A DNA stretch of 64,000 nt from JAWXCM01 sp034408745 (GCA_034408745.1 JAWXCM010000036.1:1-64000), one strand, 5' to 3'; positions 53,946 through 63,253 are shown, counted from the first letter of the stretch. The notes: generated by a model from the letters alone, not told the origin. A program made the numbers and translations.

Positions 53946-54391
53946 TCATTGCCGATTTGAGTCAGACGGAAGGCCGGCGATATCCGGCCAGGCGGCGGAC
54001 CCAGAACCTGGTGGGTGGAGCAAGCCCCATTCAGGCCACCGCCTTCGCGATGGGCAACGTGACGCTGGAGCCGAACGGCGGTCAGGTGCCGTGGCATAAC
54101 CAGGAGCAGGAAGAGGTCTACTTTATCGTCGAGGGCACGTGCGAAATGTGTCTCGGCGAAGAACGCACGGTGGTGACCACCGGCCAGGCCGCGTTCATTC
54201 CGCCCGGCGTATTTCACCAGCTCACCAATATCGGCGACACACCCGCTCGGATGATTTACGTATACGGTCCGGCGGGCGACGTGGCGCACTGGCGTCAGGA
54301 ACTCAGCGGAACACTGCCAAAGGCTGGCGTGGATGCGCCGGCGCTGCCTGAAGGCGCTCAGCCACAGTGCACAGAGAAACCGAAGGAATAA
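53942..54391 (+). CDS. Cupin-domain protein
   Basis: A 149-residue single cupin. The metal-binding motif is seen as PWHNQEQEEVYFIVEG (His and Glu ligands) and AFIPPGVFHQLTN (last His). It may be a sugar or keto-acid isomerase or a binding protein. The GTG start overlaps the GH88 stop by 4 bases (GTGA). Confidence 0.88.
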   Translation: MIIADLSQTEGRRYPARRRTQNLVGGASPIQATAFAMGNVTLEPNGGQVPWHNQEQEEVYFIVEGTCEMCLGEERTVVTTGQAAFIPPGVFHQLTNIGDTPARMIYVYGPAGDVAHWRQELSGTLPKAGVDAPALPEGAQPQCTEKPKE

Positions 54392-54394
54392 TCG

Positions 54395-55543
54395 ATGGCC
54401 ACGCATAAAATCGGAATTATCATGAACGGCGTCACCGGACGCATGGGGCTGAACCAGCACCTGCGCCGATCGGTGTACGCGATTATTAAGCAGGGTGGCC
54501 TGAAGGTGGGCGACGACGTCATTCTGCCCGAGCCCCTGCTGGTGGGCCGCAATGCCGCGAAACTCGAAGAGATTTCCAAAGAATGCGGCGGCATTCCGTA
54601 TTCCACCGATGTCGATAGCGCGCTGTCTGACCCGAAGTACTCGGTGTACTTCGACGCACAGACCACGGACCGTCGCGTGGAATCGGTGAAGAAAGCTATC
54701 GCCGCCGGTAAGAATATCTACTGCGAAAAGCCCACCGCCGAAAAGCTGGTCGATGCCCTCGAGCTTTACCAGCTCGCGAAGGCAAAGGGCGTGAAGCACG
54801 GCGTAGTGCAGGACAAGCTGTGGCTGCCCGGCATGCTCAAGATCCAGACGCTGAAGCAGCTCGGTTTCTTCGGCGAAATCTTCGCTGTACGCGGCGAGTT
54901 CGGCTACTGGGTGTTTGAAGGCGACACCGTGCCCATTCAGCGACCGTCATGGAACTACCGCAAGGAGGACGGCGGCGGCCTTATCATCGACATGCTGTGC
55001 CACTGGCGCTACGTGCTCGACAACCTGTTCGGCGAAGTAAAGGCGGTATCGTGCCTCGGCGCCACGCACATCAAGACGCGCTGGGACGAGAAGGGCCAGC
55101 CGTACAACTGCACTGCGGACGATTCGGCCTACGCCACGTTCGAGCTGGAGAACGGCATCATCGCCCATTTCAATTCGTCGTGGGTGGTGCGCGTCCGGCG
55201 CGACGACCTGCTGACCATTCAGGTGGAAGGCACCAAAGGCACGGCCGTTGCCGGGCTGCGCGACGTGTGGATTCAGCCCTATGCGTCGACGCCGCGCCCC
55301 GTGTGGAACCCCGACATCCCGCAGCCCATCAACTTCTTTGAGACTTGGCAGAAGGTGCCGGAGCAGACCGTCTACGAGAACGCCTTCAAAGTGCAGTGGG
55401 AGATCTTCCTGAAGTACCTGGTTTATGGAGGCGACTTCCAGTGGGATCTGCTGGCCGCGGCCAGGGGCGTCCAGCTCGCCGAGAAGGGCGTGGAGAGCTG
55501 GCAGCAGCGCCGCTGGGTCGATGTCGAAAAACTGGAACGTTAG
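54395..55543 (+). CDS. Gfo/Idh/MocA-family sugar oxidoreductase
   Basis: A 382-residue NAD(P)-dependent oxidoreductase. The N-terminal Rossmann segment GIIMNGVTGRMGLNQH, the catalytic-lysine motif YCEKPTAE and the later GGGLIIDMLCHWRY are typical. The N-terminal glycine loop is unusual, with an insert of about 18 residues before DDVILPEPLLVG. It begins 3 bases after the cupin gene and probably oxidises a sugar or uronate derived from the GH88 product. Confidence 0.88.
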   Translation: MATHKIGIIMNGVTGRMGLNQHLRRSVYAIIKQGGLKVGDDVILPEPLLVGRNAAKLEEISKECGGIPYSTDVDSALSDPKYSVYFDAQTTDRRVESVKKAIAAGKNIYCEKPTAEKLVDALELYQLAKAKGVKHGVVQDKLWLPGMLKIQTLKQLGFFGEIFAVRGEFGYWVFEGDTVPIQRPSWNYRKEDGGGLIIDMLCHWRYVLDNLFGEVKAVSCLGATHIKTRWDEKGQPYNCTADDSAYATFELENGIIAHFNSSWVVRVRRDDLLTIQVEGTKGTAVAGLRDVWIQPYASTPRPVWNPDIPQPINFFETWQKVPEQTVYENAFKVQWEIFLKYLVYGGDFQWDLLAAARGVQLAEKGVESWQQRRWVDVEKLER

Positions 55544-55568
55544 GCATCGCGACTTCGTAGTGGTGGCT

Positions 55569-56366
55569 ATGCGTCACCATATTCTTGCCCTGACCGCAGT
55601 GTTCGCCGCGAGTCCCGCCCTGTTCGCGGCCGACTGGAACAAGACCTACAATGTTGCCGCGGCACCCGTGCTGGACGTCCGCAGCAGCGACGCCAACGTG
55701 GACATAAAGGCGGGCAGCGGCAATGTGATCTCCGCCCGCGTCACCACTCGAGGCTGGGAAATCAAGCCCGGTGAGATCGAGGTTATCGAGCGCCAGCAGG
55801 GCGACCGCGTCGACATCGAAGTGAGGCATCCCCGCCGGTCCTTTAACTGGGAAAGCCTCGGCGGGGATCGCTGGGTTCGTATCGAAGTCACCGTCCCGGC
55901 GCAAACTCGACTCCACGTCAACACCGGCGACGGCAACGTATCCCTGAGCGGCGTCAGGAGCGAGCTCCGCGTTGAGACCGGGGACGGCAACATTACCGGC
56001 GACAATCTGGACGGTCGGCTGGAAGCGCGCACGGGCGATGGCAACATCCGCGTGTCGGGCCGGTTCGACGCTGCGACGCTGAACACCGGAGACGGCAACG
56101 TGGAACTGACCGCCGCCACAGGATCCACCTCTGGCGGAATCTGGCGCGTCCACACCGGCGACGGCAACGTGAAGTTGCGTGTGCCTTCGACGCTCCGGGC
56201 CGATATCGACGCAGTCTGCGGCGATGGTCACATCTCCTCCGATCTGCCCATCACGCTGGCATCCGGCAAGATCGGGACCCACCAGTTGCGGGGCAAACTC
56301 AACGGCGGCGGTCCGACCGTCACGGTGCGGACCGGCGACGGCAATATCAGCCTGACGCGCAATTAG
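55569..56366 (+). CDS. Secreted DUF4097 beta-repeat protein
   Basis: A 265-residue exported protein (signal peptide about 1-20) of the DUF4097 putative-adhesin family. Residues 115-265 contain seven copies of a TGDGN(V/I/H) turn about every 15-25 residues, predicting a parallel beta-helix-like stack. No catalytic residues are evident. The ATG at 55569 gives the signal peptide; the earlier open frame overlaps the oxidoreductase gene and is shadow. Confidence 0.85.
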   Translation: MRHHILALTAVFAASPALFAADWNKTYNVAAAPVLDVRSSDANVDIKAGSGNVISARVTTRGWEIKPGEIEVIERQQGDRVDIEVRHPRRSFNWESLGGDRWVRIEVTVPAQTRLHVNTGDGNVSLSGVRSELRVETGDGNITGDNLDGRLEARTGDGNIRVSGRFDAATLNTGDGNVELTAATGSTSGGIWRVHTGDGNVKLRVPSTLRADIDAVCGDGHISSDLPITLASGKIGTHQLRGKLNGGGPTVTVRTGDGNISLTRN

Positions 56367-56412
56367 TCGCGGCGGAACACGCGGCGCGGCACTGGCGTCG
56401 ATAACATCACCC

Positions 56413-56772
56413 GTGGGGCCGATTGGGCTGCTTTGCCTGCGCCGCAGCCTGACACTCGGCATGCGCGCCGGATTTACATCGGGGCTCGGAGCGGCTTCGG
56501 CCGACTGCCTCTACGGACTACTGGCAGCCTTCGGCATCGGCGCTGTCGCTTCCGCCATGCAGTCAGCGGGAACCGCGCTCGCGGTGGGTGGAGGGTTGTT
56601 TCTCATCTGGCTGGGCTGGAAAGCCGCCCGTGACGCAGATCCGGGACATGCCGACGGCCTGAAGAACACCGGGTTCACCGGCACCTGCCTGCTGACGGTC
56701 AAACCCCGCCACCATCCCCTCCTGATCCTGAGCGCCGTGATGGCAAGCCTCGGCGCGCAGGCGCATTCGTGA
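56413..56772 (+). pseudogene. Decayed LysE-family amino-acid exporter
   Basis: The frame encodes only about 119 residues of a transporter that normally has 200-210. GPIGLLCLRRSL, GLGAASADCLYG and LIWLGWKA are clear LysE motifs. The N-terminal helix is lost: ALASITSPV, its remnant, lies just upstream in frame with no start. The conserved NPATI reads out of frame (56708-56722), and the frame returns with LLILSAVMASLG before a stop. The downstream VMLLGA is again in a different frame. Several frameshifts and a truncation therefore make function unlikely. Confidence 0.72.
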
Positions 56773-56788
56773 TGCTGCTGGGTGCGCG

Positions 56789-59197
56789 TCAGTTGGCACC
56801 CGAAGCCTGGGCCGGCGTGGCGACACTCTTGACGTACCTATCGAACCACGCGATGGTCTCGTAGACCACGTGCTCCACGGTTTCCTTCGCCCGATACCCA
56901 TGCGCTTCATTGGGCAGCAACACCAGGCGCGTAGTTCCGCCGTTGCCTCGAACCGCCTGGTACATGCGCTCCGACTGCACAGTGAACGTGCCCTGGTTGT
57001 CGTCAGCCTGGCCATGGATAAACAGGATCGGCTCATTAATCTTGTGCGCGTAATTGAACGGCGACATGCGCATGTATGTCTCATTCGCCTGCCAGTAACT
57101 ACGCCGTTCGCTCTGGAATCCGAACGGCGTCAGCGTGCGGTTGTACGCCCCGCTCCGAGCCACTCCGGCACGGAACAGATCGGTATGAGCCAGCAGATTC
57201 GCCGTCATGAACGCACCGTAGCTGTGGCCAATTACACCGACGCGCGTGGGATCGGTGACGCCCATCTCCGCCGCTTTCGCGATGGCGGCACGCGCGCTTT
57301 CGCTGATCTGCTCCACGTATGTGTTGTTCACCGTCTCCGGATCGCCCACCACCGGCATGGAAGCGTTGTCGAGCACCGCATATCCCGCAAGCACGGAGAA
57401 CAGATGCGTGTATCCGGTAAGCGTAGTGAACCGTTGCGTCGAGCCCACCACCTGCCCGGCAACCTCGGGGTCGTTGAACTCATAAGGGTAGGCATAGAGG
57501 ATTGTTGGCAGACGCGTGCCAGCCACGTAATCCGGCGGCAGGTACAAAGTGAACTGCAGGTCGACTCCGTCCTTGCGCTTGTACCGAACCAGTTCCTTGC
57601 GAATGCGCCGAAGTTGCGGCGCCGGGTCGACATAGTTGGTAATCGCGGTGCGTTTTCCATCCGCACTTACCAGGAAATAGTTCGGCGGATCGGTTGGAGT
57701 CTCGCGCCGGATAATGAACTTCGCCACGTCGTGCGAAGCGAACCCCACAAAATCCGTGTACTCAGTCGCGGCCGCCTGGAACACAGTCTCGGGCTTGTTT
57801 TCCGTCAGTGCCAGCTTGCTGAGGAATGGGCGCTCGCCCTTCGGTGTCGCCCCGCTGCCTTCAAGGAACACATAGCCATTTCGATTCAATATCGCGCGTT
57901 GACCCCCGGCCAAATGGTCGTTAACGAACCTTCCCTGATCCCGATAGCGGTCTCGCTCATTGCGCTCCCACAAGACCTTCGGCGACTCGCCCGGTTTCGC
58001 CATGTCGATCAGCAGCGTGCGAATCCAACGCTTGTCGCGGTCCAGATCGGTAATAATGGCCTTCGAAGTTGCCTCAATCGCTTCCAGCGATGTGATCCGC
58101 TGCGGCGACCGCACGATCTCCACGGCCTCCCCGCTGAACGGCGCGCGGAAGCGCATGATGCGGTCCCGGAACTCGGACTTCTTGCGGGGATCGCCGCCAT
58201 CCAGCGCTTCGGTCCACGCCAGCGTGGCCGGCTCACTCGCGAACCAGCGCACGAACCGTGGACCCGTGCTCACGCCGCCAATCGGCACGTTATCCGACAG
58301 CGGCTGGCTGGCGACTTTGTGCAACACCTTGCCGCTCCGGTCCCAAACCTCGATGTCCCGTGCAAAATCGCGGTACGCATGCAGATACGAGTACGGCCTG
58401 CGCAGTTTCGTCACCAGCACAGACTTCCCGTCCGGCGACATGGCTGACGACGAGAACACCCCCGGAGTCCCGATTGCCGTCACGCGCCCGCTGGCCGCGT
58501 CGATCAACGCAAGTTGCGCAGTAGCGTAGTAGTCGAACAGATCCTCTTCGAACGCGTTGTCGATCATGTCGGGATTCGTGCGGACCGGACCCGACTGGCC
58601 CTGCGCTTCCTGCACCACCGGACCCGGAGGAACGCTGGGCGCCACGGGCGGCTTGCCCCGGTCGGCGCGAACCGTCCTCGCCAGAATCTGCCCATTCAGC
58701 GCCCAGGAGAACGGCACCCCGAGCACCCCGTTCAACGCGACCCTCGGAATCCGCCGCACCTTGCCCGTGGCGATGTCGCCCACCAGCAACTCCACCGCAC
58801 CCTCAGCCGTGTTGCCAATGGCGAACATCTTCCCGTCCGGCGACCACACCGGCAGTCCGAGCTTTGCGCCAGCAGGCAACACCAGCGGCGTTTCCTTCCC
58901 GGTAGCCAGTTCCTTCAGCTTCATCGAAACGATGTAAGTGAGTAGCTGCGCGCTGTTCGCATCTGGATTAACACGAACACCAGCCAGCCCAATCCACGGC
59001 TTCGACACATCGGCAATGGAGGGATAGCGGACCGATTCGCCGATCAGCACGTGCGAGCCGGAATCGTTCACCCATAATGTCGGCGGCGCGGGTGCGCTCA
59101 GGACATCGAGAACAGGCTTCGCAGGTTTCTGATAACCACCGTCGGCTGCCGTTAAAAGAGACACCACGGACAGGAGGAGACAACTGAAGCGCAGCAT
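56789..59197 (-). CDS. Secreted S9 prolyl-oligopeptidase-family peptidase
   Basis: An 802-residue exported peptidase (signal peptide about 1-17). An N-terminal beta-propeller (about 30-550) precedes the alpha/beta-hydrolase domain, with nucleophile Ser659 in GHSYGAF, Asp in HGQADDNQGT and His in NEAHGYRAKE. Relatives include dipeptidyl and acylaminoacyl peptidases. It begins at the ATG at 59197 without a ribosome site but directly after a -10-like hexamer. The decayed LysE gene lies at its 3' end. Confidence 0.92.
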   Translation of the reverse strand: MLRFSCLLLSVVSLLTAADGGYQKPAKPVLDVLSAPAPPTLWVNDSGSHVLIGESVRYPSIADVSKPWIGLAGVRVNPDANSAQLLTYIVSMKLKELATGKETPLVLPAGAKLGLPVWSPDGKMFAIGNTAEGAVELLVGDIATGKVRRIPRVALNGVLGVPFSWALNGQILARTVRADRGKPPVAPSVPPGPVVQEAQGQSGPVRTNPDMIDNAFEEDLFDYYATAQLALIDAASGRVTAIGTPGVFSSSAMSPDGKSVLVTKLRRPYSYLHAYRDFARDIEVWDRSGKVLHKVASQPLSDNVPIGGVSTGPRFVRWFASEPATLAWTEALDGGDPRKKSEFRDRIMRFRAPFSGEAVEIVRSPQRITSLEAIEATSKAIITDLDRDKRWIRTLLIDMAKPGESPKVLWERNERDRYRDQGRFVNDHLAGGQRAILNRNGYVFLEGSGATPKGERPFLSKLALTENKPETVFQAAATEYTDFVGFASHDVAKFIIRRETPTDPPNYFLVSADGKRTAITNYVDPAPQLRRIRKELVRYKRKDGVDLQFTLYLPPDYVAGTRLPTILYAYPYEFNDPEVAGQVVGSTQRFTTLTGYTHLFSVLAGYAVLDNASMPVVGDPETVNNTYVEQISESARAAIAKAAEMGVTDPTRVGVIGHSYGAFMTANLLAHTDLFRAGVARSGAYNRTLTPFGFQSERRSYWQANETYMRMSPFNYAHKINEPILFIHGQADDNQGTFTVQSERMYQAVRGNGGTTRLVLLPNEAHGYRAKETVEHVVYETIAWFDRYVKSVATPAQASGAN

Positions 59198-59203
59198 GGG
59201 TAC

Positions 59204-59209
59204 ATCTTA
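59204..59209 (-). promoter_or_regulatory. -10-like TAAGAT, probable leaderless promoter of the S9 peptidase gene
   Basis: On the minus strand TAAGAT ends 6 bases before the ATG at 59197. There is no ribosome site. It overlaps the 3' end of metW, so the peptidase gene may be transcribed on its own. Confidence 0.42.
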
Positions 59210-59848
59210 GCGCCGAAGCAGGAACACTGCGGTTTCGGCGAAAAGGTTCGCAGCGAAAGAGATTCGCCGGTTCCCGCTGAGGAAGATCTTCCGCTCGATA
59301 ACGAAGCCGTGTTTGACCGCGAAATCGACGAAGTCGTCCACGGTGAGGAAGTGGATGTTCGGCGAGTTGTACCACTCATAAGGAAACAGCCGCGTGCGAG
59401 GCGCCCTGCCCGACCAGAGGTGCGACAGACGAACGCGCCAGTGGCCGAAGTTGGGAAACGCCACGACCACGCGTTTGCCGACGCGCAGCATCTCAGTGAA
59501 TACGCGCAACGGCTCGCGGACTTCCTGCAGCGTCTGGCTGAGGATAATGTAGTCGAACACGTTGTCCGGATAATCGTTCAGGCCGTTGTCGATGTTGCCC
59601 TGATACACCGACACGCCGCGCGCGATTGCCTTCTGCACCCTGGCGCCGTTCAGCTCCACGCCCCGGGCTTCCACGTTCTTGTTTTCCTGGAGCCACTCGA
59701 GCAGTTCCCCTTCGCCGCACCCCAGATCGAGTACGCGGGTGGAAGGCTCAATCAGTTCGCTGATAATGGCGTAGTCGGAACGGCCCAGCAGCTCGCGCAC
59801 GAACGGACTGCGCAGCGGATCCGGAGTGGCGTGTTTCACACTGCTCAT
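59207..59848 (-). CDS. metW: Methionine biosynthesis protein MetW
   Basis: A 213-residue methyltransferase-fold protein that partners MetX in homoserine acetylation in many bacteria. The motif VLDLGCGEGELLEWL is at the usual place, and FPNFGHWRVRLSHLWSGRAP and YNSPNIHFLTVDDF are MetW signatures. It overlaps metX by 4 bases (ATGA). It supports transsulfurylation or direct sulfhydrylation for methionine. Confidence 0.95.
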   Translation of the reverse strand: MSSVKHATPDPLRSPFVRELLGRSDYAIISELIEPSTRVLDLGCGEGELLEWLQENKNVEARGVELNGARVQKAIARGVSVYQGNIDNGLNDYPDNVFDYIILSQTLQEVREPLRVFTEMLRVGKRVVVAFPNFGHWRVRLSHLWSGRAPRTRLFPYEWYNSPNIHFLTVDDFVDFAVKHGFVIERKIFLSGNRRISFAANLFAETAVFLLRR

Positions 59849-60960
59849 GACGCCCGGGCAATCCTGTCGCGTGCGGTGCTGTTGAGGAAGCCGCGGATCA
59901 GATCGGTCTGCTCAGCCACATCCACCAGAAACGCATCGTGCCCGTAGTTCGACGGCAACTCGCAGAACGCAACGTCGCGATTGCGGCCTCGAAGCGCGCT
60001 GACAATTTCCAGCGACTGGTATGTCGGATACAGCCAGTCGGACGTGAAGCTCAGCACCAGAAAGCGAGCCTTCGCCTTCTCGATGGCCGCGCCCAGCGAG
60101 TGGTAGCCGTTAGCAAGGTCGAACAGGTCCATCGCCTTGGTGATGTACAGGTAAGAATTCGCGTCGAAGCGGTCGACGAACTGACTGCCCCGGTATCGCA
60201 GATAGCTCTCCACCTCGAACACGCCGGTGAAGTCGTCGCCGCCCTCGCCATTGCGGAGCTTGCGGCCGAACTTCTCACGCATGGACTCGTCACTCATGTA
60301 CGTGATGTGTCCCACCATGCGGGCAACGGCAAGTCCGCGCGCGGGAGGCTTCGAGTGGTAGTAGCTCCCCTCGTTCCAGTCCGGATCCGCCATGATCGCC
60401 TGCCGTCCAACTTCGTTGAACGCGATCTGCTGTGCGCTGTGACGCCCGGTGGTGGCGATTGGAATCGCAGCCAGCACGCGATGCGGCTGCTGCACCGCCC
60501 ATTCCAGCACCTGCATGCCGCCCATTGATCCGCCCGCTACCGCCAGCAGCCGCTCAATGCCGAGGCTGTCCATCAGCTTCGCCTGAAGCCGAACGATGTC
60601 GGAGATCGTGATGACGGGGAACGTCATGGCGAAGGGCTCGCCAGTGGCGGGGTTGATTGAGGACGGTCCGGTCGTGCCTCGACACCCACCGAGCACGTTG
60701 GAACATAGAACGCAGTACCTGTTGGTGTCGAAAGCCTTGCCCGGGCCGATCATGGTGTCCCACCAGCCAGGCTTGCCGGTCTCGGGGCTGATCCCCGCCG
60801 CATGCGCGTCGCCCGAGAAGGCGTGCAGCACCAGAATCGCGTTCGACCTGGCGGCGTTCAACTCGCCGTAGCTCTGCCATGCGATCTCGACCGGCGCGAG
60901 CGTGACGCCGCAGTCCAGTTGCAGGGAATCGAAGCGGGCGATGCGTGACTCAACGATCAT
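59845..60960 (-). CDS. metX: Homoserine O-acetyltransferase MetX
   Basis: A 371-residue alpha/beta-hydrolase acyltransferase. The nucleophile is Ser145 in GGSMGGMQVLEW, and CSNVLGGCRGTTGP with the late SNYGHDAFL (Asp/His region) are family motifs. It activates homoserine for methionine synthesis, using acetyl-CoA (or, in some relatives, succinyl-CoA). No SAM riboswitch is visible in the 33 bases upstream. It is first in the metX-metW operon. Confidence 0.95.
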   Translation of the reverse strand: MIVESRIARFDSLQLDCGVTLAPVEIAWQSYGELNAARSNAILVLHAFSGDAHAAGISPETGKPGWWDTMIGPGKAFDTNRYCVLCSNVLGGCRGTTGPSSINPATGEPFAMTFPVITISDIVRLQAKLMDSLGIERLLAVAGGSMGGMQVLEWAVQQPHRVLAAIPIATTGRHSAQQIAFNEVGRQAIMADPDWNEGSYYHSKPPARGLAVARMVGHITYMSDESMREKFGRKLRNGEGGDDFTGVFEVESYLRYRGSQFVDRFDANSYLYITKAMDLFDLANGYHSLGAAIEKAKARFLVLSFTSDWLYPTYQSLEIVSALRGRNRDVAFCELPSNYGHDAFLVDVAEQTDLIRGFLNSTARDRIARAS

Positions 60961-60993
60961 CGACGAGGAATGCTCCCACTTTACCAGTCAGGA

Positions 60994-61971
60994 TCAGGAA
61001 AAGAACATCTTCCATGTGGTGACCACAAGTGCGTGGGTCACCATGGCAGCTCGGATGCTCCCCGCCTGCAGGAAGGCTCTGCCGTAGAAGATGCCCGCCA
61101 GTGTTGCAAGTAGCGCAAATCGCCAGTTCGGGAACTGCCGGTATGCCAGGTGACCGCAGCCGAAGATGATCGACGCCACCACCAGCCCCGCTGTGTTGCT
61201 GCGGAACAGTCGCGCCAGGTGCTGCTGGAGCAGTCCCCGAAAAATGAACTCTTCGGCCACAGCGAGCACCCACAGCACCCCGGCGAAGGTCAGTATCGAG
61301 AGCAGCAACAGGCGCCCGTCGAACCGGACATCCTTCACCTGAGTGAAGCCAATGGCCAGCGCCAGCGCAAAGCCGGGAACCAGGAACCAGAGGAAGTTCC
61401 GAACGCCGATAACCCAGTCTCGCCGAGCCGGCAGGAAACCAAAACCGATGCCCTCCATCCGTCGGATACACAGCACGCTGACCAGCATGGTCCGATACCA
61501 CATCAGCACGCCGACCGTCTCGCCGGGCAGCCGTGGAGACGGGTCCGGGTACAGCTGATTGAACGTCTTAAACAGGATCGGCGCCGCGATCAGTGCCAGA
61601 TATCCGAGGTCGGCCCCGAGGCTTCGAGGCAACGCGATATACCAAAACGAAGCCATTCCCGCCAGCGCAGTCACCCCGGCGAATTGCCACAGGTGAAAGT
61701 TTCCCAACGGCGCGGTCAGCAGGATGTACGACGCGGGCGCAACCAACGTCAGCCCGAGCGCCAGCCGGATGTCTGAAACAGAAGCGAATCGCGCACGCAC
61801 GGCGGGGGTGCCAGAGAGCCCATAGAGGATGACCTCAAGCAAAAACGCAGGAAGCACTGCCCACGCAAGCTCCGGTGCGATGCCGCGCTCGGCGATATAC
61901 CACGCCACAACGGCGATTAGCCCTGCGATTACCGGAAGCGCCAGGGCCGCCGCTGTCCACTTTGCTCGCAC
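60994..61971 (-). CDS. CPBP-family intramembrane metalloprotease
   Basis: A 325-residue membrane protein with about eight hydrophobic segments. EEFIFRGLLQQHLARLF and the following GCGHLAYR are the conserved Glu/His motifs of the CAAX/CPBP family. It starts with GTG 5 bases after the esterase stop. This is the second member of this family in the window and is only distantly similar to the one at 40717-41589. Confidence 0.86.
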   Translation of the reverse strand: MRAKWTAAALALPVIAGLIAVVAWYIAERGIAPELAWAVLPAFLLEVILYGLSGTPAVRARFASVSDIRLALGLTLVAPASYILLTAPLGNFHLWQFAGVTALAGMASFWYIALPRSLGADLGYLALIAAPILFKTFNQLYPDPSPRLPGETVGVLMWYRTMLVSVLCIRRMEGIGFGFLPARRDWVIGVRNFLWFLVPGFALALAIGFTQVKDVRFDGRLLLLSILTFAGVLWVLAVAEEFIFRGLLQQHLARLFRSNTAGLVVASIIFGCGHLAYRQFPNWRFALLATLAGIFYGRAFLQAGSIRAAMVTHALVVTTWKMFFS

Positions 61972-61976
61972 TGTTT

Positions 61977-62678
61977 TTACAATAGCTTGTCAGGCCTCAT
62001 AGTCCCGGCATCCAGCCGGTCGGTCAGCCAGACCGCAATATCCGCGAGGCTCTCCCGCGATACGTTATGTCCCGTCTCGTACTCGCGATACGTCAGATTC
62101 ACCGGCAGCTTGCTCAACACGTCCTTGATCTCGCGGCCATACTCGATCCCAATCACCTGGTCCCGAGTCCCGTGCACCACAAACGACGGCAGCCCCTGCA
62201 GTTCCGGCTCGGGCGCCATGTGAGCCAGCGAAGACTTCAGCAGTCGACCGCTCATGCCCACCACGCCCGCCACGCCCTTCGGGTTCGACAGAGCAACACC
62301 CAGGCTCATGATGCAACCCTGGCTGAAGCCCATCAGGAACACCTGGTCAGGGTCTATCGGATACCGAGCCTTCAGCTCCTCTACAAACTTCAGCACCAGC
62401 CCGCGGCTGTGGTCCGCCTCCTCGTCGTTGATGAGAAATCCGTCGGGCCGAAACTCCACGTGATACCAGCCGTAGGCGCCCGGACCCATCGCAATCGGAG
62501 CCTGCGCACTCACCACATAGAACCGTGGGTCGAGCATGGGCACCAGGCCCAGCAGGTCATTCTCATTGCTTCGAACCCCGTGCAGCAGCACCAGCAAAGG
62601 CGGCTTTGAGCCGTCCTTCGGTAGTCCTGCCAGCGGCTCGCGCGCCACATGCTTCAGCGTAAAATCGTTGAGGTTCAT
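61977..62678 (-). CDS. Carboxylesterase/phospholipase-family alpha/beta hydrolase
   Basis: A 233-residue cytoplasmic serine esterase (YpfH/lysophospholipase-like). LLHGVRSNENDLLGLV, GFSQGCIMS (nucleophile Ser), HGTRDQVIG (Asp) and YETGHNVSRESL (His) complete a catalytic triad. The substrate is unknown. Its ATG overlaps the yceI stop by 4 bases, so it is co-transcribed with yceI under the same operator. Confidence 0.9.
   Translation of the reverse strand: MNLNDFTLKHVAREPLAGLPKDGSKPPLLVLLHGVRSNENDLLGLVPMLDPRFYVVSAQAPIAMGPGAYGWYHVEFRPDGFLINDEEADHSRGLVLKFVEELKARYPIDPDQVFLMGFSQGCIMSLGVALSNPKGVAGVVGMSGRLLKSSLAHMAPEPELQGLPSFVVHGTRDQVIGIEYGREIKDVLSKLPVNLTYREYETGHNVSRESLADIAVWLTDRLDAGTMRPDKLL
61979..61984 (-). 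promoter_or_regulatory. -10-like TATTGT before the CPBP gene
   Basis: On the minus strand TATTGT ends 7 bases before the GTG at 61971. It spans the end of the upstream esterase gene, so it may be a second, internal leaderless promoter of the YceI-esterase-CPBP run. Confidence 0.35.
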
Positions 62679-63253
62679 TTCCTTAATAGTTCCACGTCCA
62701 GCGTAATCAACACGTCATCGCCCACGACAACACCGCCCGCCTCAATCACCCGATTCCAAACCAGCCCGAAGTCTTTTCGATTGACCTTCGTGCTCGCCGA
62801 CGCGCCCGTCCTGGCCCCGCCCTTCGGTTCCTTGACCTCACCCGCTGGAGCATCCACATCGAAAGTGACTTCCTTCGTCACGCCGTGAATCGTAAGGTCG
62901 CCGAGCAGCTTCAGTTTACCGGCGCTCGCCGCCATCACACGCTTCGACACAAACCGCATGGTTGGGAACTTCGCCACGTCGAAAAAGTCCGGGCTCTTCA
63001 GGTGGCCGTCGCGCTGAGGCTCATTGGTGTTGACCGTGGTCACATCGATGGTGGCGTCTACCTTCGAAGCGCTGACATTGCCCGGGTCGTATTCCACCGT
63101 GCCGCTGATCTTGCTGAACGCGCCCTTCACGTTGGCAACCATCATGTGGCGAATCGAAAACTGGGCGCCCGAATGAGCGCTGTCGATGGTCCACGTTGCG
63201 CCGAAAGCCGAGCCTGTAAGCGCCAGCAGTCCCGCAAGAACGAATTTATTCAT
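62675..63253 (-). CDS. YceI-family periplasmic lipid-binding protein
   Basis: A 192-residue secreted protein (signal peptide about 1-18). The lipocalin-like motifs TWTIDSAHSGAQFSIRHMM and GVTKEVTFDVDA are those of the YceI family, which binds polyisoprenoid or amphiphilic molecules. It is preceded by a 79-base gap holding a perfect palindrome, with a MarR regulator upstream on the same strand, so repression and induction by MarR is likely. Confidence 0.92.
   Translation of the reverse strand: MNKFVLAGLLALTGSAFGATWTIDSAHSGAQFSIRHMMVANVKGAFSKISGTVEYDPGNVSASKVDATIDVTTVNTNEPQRDGHLKSPDFFDVAKFPTMRFVSKRVMAASAGKLKLLGDLTIHGVTKEVTFDVDAPAGEVKEPKGGARTGASASTKVNRKDFGLVWNRVIEAGGVVVGDDVLITLDVELLRK

Noticed and set aside
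56402..56407. TAACAT as a twelfth leaderless-type promoter before the GTG at 56413
   Set aside because: The bases upstream of the GTG still read as the lost first helix of LysE, so the GTG is an internal codon and the hexamer is coding remnant.
56870..58447. A 525-residue plus-strand frame inside the S9 peptidase gene
   Set aside because: Shadow of the peptidase; no start signal and Arg/His-rich composition.
60961..60993. Possible SAM riboswitch upstream of metX
   Set aside because: The gap is only 33 bases and contains no conserved riboswitch stems.
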